NCBI GenBank assembly: GCA_964495695.1
Contig: CAZBWR010000007.1
Coordinates: 1-64,000, forward strand
DNA length: 64,000 bases
Reading direction: 5' to 3'
DNA from: CAADGV01 sp964495695
GTDB taxonomy: Bacteria; Bacteroidota; Ignavibacteria; UBA10030; UBA6906
Part shown: positions 61,849 through 64,000 of the stretch, piece by piece
Layout: the number at the start of each line of letters is the position of its first letter
How positions within the stretch are numbered: position 1 is the first letter of the stretch
The notes under the pieces: generated by a model
The model's input: only the letters and a program-made list of their open reading frames with translations
Databases searched by the model: none
What the model was told of the DNA's origin: nothing
Program-made: the position numbers and the translations under genes

Positions 61849-62436
61849 TTACGTTTCGTTAGATTTCTTTTCGGAAAGTGGGATGCTGTGTAGCACCGAA
61901 TACTCTGAACCGCCCGGCCTCAATTCGCTCTTGACGAGGACAATTTGCGAAACCTCTGTTGGTTGGCTCCTGAAAGTACGCGATTCCATCGTGCGAAGCA
62001 AGTGAGCAACATTCCTTTTTCCCTTGACCCTCGCGATAGTCACGTGAGGGTGGAAGGCTTTGTTCTCCGGCTCAAATCCTGCTTGTTTCATCAACGCGTC
62101 GACCTTCGCCGCCAACGTCTCTAGTGTGCCTGAAGGTGCATCGGCTCCAATCCACAGTACTCGAGGCTCGCGCTTATTTGGGAAACAACCCGTTGAGGAA
62201 AACACGATCGAAAAAGGGTTGATGCCGTACGCAGCATCCTGCAACAAGCGGACGATGTCAGCGATTTGCGATTCTGCAGTCTCGCCCAGGAACCTGAGGG
62301 TGATATGGAGCTTTCGGACGGGTTCCCAGCGGACCTCAGCATCGATCGAGCGGAACTCCCGCAAAAACGAGTCAATTTCCTCTCTGACCGAGCGTGGGAT
62401 CTCGATTGCAACAAACGTGCGAAGGGCTTTTGTCAT
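61849..62436 (-). CDS. thpR: RNA 2',3'-cyclic phosphodiesterase ThpR
   Basis: This 195-residue 2H phosphoesterase has the two HxT motifs, His44-x-Thr46 (KLHITLRFLGE) and His131-x-Thr133 (FHPHVTIARV). It hydrolyses 2',3'-cyclic phosphates of RNA and was first named LigT. The start overlaps the cinA stop by four bases. Confidence 0.94.
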   Translation of the reverse strand: MTKALRTFVAIEIPRSVREEIDSFLREFRSIDAEVRWEPVRKLHITLRFLGETAESQIADIVRLLQDAAYGINPFSIVFSSTGCFPNKREPRVLWIGADAPSGTLETLAAKVDALMKQAGFEPENKAFHPHVTIARVKGKRNVAHLLRTMESRTFRSQPTEVSQIVLVKSELRPGGSEYSVLHSIPLSEKKSNET

Positions 62437-63674
62437 TCTATTCGCAAGAGCTTTCTTCGGAGTAATTCGAGGGCGGCCTGTGATGCCCGCTCCTTGACAC
62501 GCAGCCGTTCGGTGCCGAATTGAAAGCGAAGCGCAGTCGTTGAGTCAGCATCGGCATAGCCGATCCACACCAGTCCTACCGGCTTATCTGCGCTACCCCC
62601 TGTCGGGCCTGCAATTCCTGTTGTGGAGATGCCGATGTCGGTTCCCGCCACGCGCCGCACGCCTTCGGCCATTGCTTCGGCCACCTCCCGGCTGACAGCT
62701 CCGTGCTCAGCAATAAGTGATTCGGGTACGCCCAGTAATTCGCTCTTTGAACGGTTGCTGTACGCGATGACGGCACGCTCGAAGTATCCCGAGCTGCCGC
62801 TCACGTCCGTGATCTTACTCGCTATGAGTCCACCGGTACACGATTCGGCGATGGCGAGTGTCAGCTCTCTCTTTGTGAGAATCCTGCCGATTGTCTCTTC
62901 AAGTTCTTCGTCATTCAGTCCGTAAATGTACTTCTGCACTTTCTCCCTGATGCGTTGTTCAATTTCGCGAATGCGCTGATCGGCTCTCTCGGTAGTTTCG
63001 TCCATTACGGTAATCCGCATTCTTACACCCGTGGAAGAAGGGAGAAATGCCAGCTTTGCCCCTTGCAGAATGTCATCGAGATTGCCGAGTTGGGTGGCAA
63101 GCATGCTTTCAGGAATACCCGTTGTTTTTAATGTAAGATGGCGGATGACGGAGCCGCTGACCTTTGCTGCAAGGATTTCGACAACGGACCTGTCTACCAT
63201 CTCTTTCATTTCATATGGGACCCCGGGCAGAATTATCAGCGATTTTATTCCTTCCTCGAACAGCATGCCACCCGCCGTCCCGACCGGATTGGGCACCAAT
63301 TTTGCTTTTCCGGGAAACATGGTTTGTTCCTCGTAGGAGGCGGACCAGGGACGATTCCACTGTTTTGTCAGCTCCTGTATTCGTGAAAGCAATTCTTCGT
63401 TCCGGACAAGTTCGGTACTGAAGAACTCGCACGCCGCCTTCTTGGTTACGTCGTCGTGTGTAGGGCCAAGTCCTCCCGTTACGATAACGACGTCGTGCTG
63501 GTTCCACGCCTCGGTGAATGCCGCAAGAATGCCGTTGAGGTCATCTCCCACAGTCGTCATCTTGTTGATATGGATGCCGATACCGTTCAGCTTCTCGGCA
63601 ATGTATGCCTGGTTTGTGTTGATGACCTGCCCGATAAGCAACTCATCACCAATCGTAATGATTTCAGCTTTCAT
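62433..63674 (-). CDS. cinA: CinA, nicotinamide-nucleotide amidase/competence-damage protein
   Basis: This 413-residue two-domain protein has an N-terminal MoaB/COG1058 domain (IGDELLIGQVINTN, VVIVTGGLGPTHDDVT) and a C-terminal PncC amidase domain (AIAESCTGGLIASKI, GIAGPTGGSADKPVGLVW). It deamidates NMN in NAD recycling. The gene often precedes recA, as here, in competence- or damage-linked operons. Confidence 0.96.
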   Translation of the reverse strand: MKAEIITIGDELLIGQVINTNQAYIAEKLNGIGIHINKMTTVGDDLNGILAAFTEAWNQHDVVIVTGGLGPTHDDVTKKAACEFFSTELVRNEELLSRIQELTKQWNRPWSASYEEQTMFPGKAKLVPNPVGTAGGMLFEEGIKSLIILPGVPYEMKEMVDRSVVEILAAKVSGSVIRHLTLKTTGIPESMLATQLGNLDDILQGAKLAFLPSSTGVRMRITVMDETTERADQRIREIEQRIREKVQKYIYGLNDEELEETIGRILTKRELTLAIAESCTGGLIASKITDVSGSSGYFERAVIAYSNRSKSELLGVPESLIAEHGAVSREVAEAMAEGVRRVAGTDIGISTTGIAGPTGGSADKPVGLVWIGYADADSTTALRFQFGTERLRVKERASQAALELLRRKLLRIE

Positions 63675-63677
63675 GTG

Positions 63678-64000
63678 TCAGAAAAGGGAAGGGTGGAAGT
63701 ACGAAAGTATGGCGACAATGACACGCGTTGTGATATTGGCGTAGATCGCTGCAACAACATCATCAAGCATGATGCCGATGCCGGACCCGAACTGTTCGGT
63801 CTGACGAGCCGGATACGGTTTGATAATATCGAAGACACGAAATGCGACAAATCCGATGACAAGCGAGATGACGGAGGGATGAATTGCCAGCATCGTAATC
63901 CACATTCCCACGATTTCGTCGATGACGACAATCGAAGGGTCGGGTGCGGAATGCCCGCCGGGTTGGAAGCGCTCCTTAGCTCTCCGGGCAGATTCGGTGA
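63678..64000 (-). CDS. pgpA: Phosphatidylglycerophosphatase A, N-terminus beyond window
   Basis: The frame is open from the right edge to a TGA at 63678. It encodes the C-terminal part of PgpA: SIVVIDEIVGMWITMLA, then LVIGFVAFRVFDIIKPYPARQTEQF and GIGIMLDDVVAAIYAN, with the conserved acidic residues of the active site. PgpA removes phosphate from phosphatidylglycerophosphate in the inner membrane. It ends three bases before cinA. The start lies outside the window. Confidence 0.93.
   Translation of the reverse strand, partial: TESARRAKERFQPGGHSAPDPSIVVIDEIVGMWITMLAIHPSVISLVIGFVAFRVFDIIKPYPARQTEQFGSGIGIMLDDVVAAIYANITTRVIVAILSYFHPSLF

Noticed and set aside
1..64000. tRNA, rRNA or CRISPR genes
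   Set aside because: All gaps are short (none above about 280 bases). I saw no T-loop signature, no rRNA conserved core and no regularly spaced direct repeats. A tRNAscan search would be decisive.

Overview
The window looks like a chromosome segment of a Gram-negative bacterium of the Bacteroidota/Ignavibacteriota/Chlorobiota lineage. Four proteins end in a type IX secretion (T9SS) sorting domain that opens with the QNYPNPFN motif typical of Ignavibacteria-like genomes. A PorQ-like outer-membrane protein and GldL/GldM-like motor proteins are present. At least ten genes are preceded by a promoter of the form TTG-N20-TAnnTT, which resembles the Bacteroidetes -33/-7 promoter. The genus cannot be named from the sequence. 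I see no phage, insertion sequence, CRISPR array, rRNA or tRNA.

Region 1-9.4 kb (minus strand) is an exported-protein island. It holds a BNR/Asp-box protein cut by the left edge, a frameshifted FG-GAP/ASPIC protein, two tandem subtilisin-like proteases with T9SS tails, and a small exported protein of unknown function. Region 9.4-14.2 kb (minus) is a four-gene operon: GldL-like and GldM-like inner-membrane proteins, then two paralogous predicted outer-membrane proteins. I interpret it as a divergent T9SS motor module.

Region 14.4-22.7 kb (minus) reads phosphohexomutase, DinB-like, a BECR-type nuclease, an overlapping small gene, a lone EutN/CcmL shell protein, dprA, a DUF3109 protein, rpoN, hslV, hslU. 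Region 22.8-28.9 kb (plus) is a long operon: AMMECR1, Memo, a DUF2520 dehydrogenase-like protein, a sugar nucleotidyltransferase, a crotonase, a small membrane protein and glycyl-tRNA synthetase. Region 29-33 kb (plus) has a fibronectin-type lipoprotein, a CPBP protease, a TPR protein and a ZIP metal transporter. Then come porQ (minus) and rpmE, rsmB, a kbl-like gene, mrp and nifU (plus).

Region 38.6-44.2 kb (minus) is nrnA-pepA-GWxTD-pdxA-ftsE. Region 44.3-47.2 kb holds korAB, coding 2-oxoacid:ferredoxin oxidoreductase behind a leader with an intrinsic terminator. Region 47.3-50.9 kb is prs-rplY-pth-rpsF-rpsR-rplI. Region 51-55 kb has a large M14 carboxypeptidase with a T9SS tail and a divergent bioY. 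Region 55.7-59.2 kb is an arsenic operon (arsR, arsM, arsN-type acetyltransferase, an unknown 99-residue gene, arsC, acr3) with a palindromic ArsR operator. Region 59.4-64 kb is pgpA(partial)-cinA-thpR-recA-recX-exonuclease.

The strongest candidates for something undescribed are the GldLM-linked paralog pair, the BECR nuclease with its overlapping partner, the unknown ars-operon gene and the lone EutN protein.
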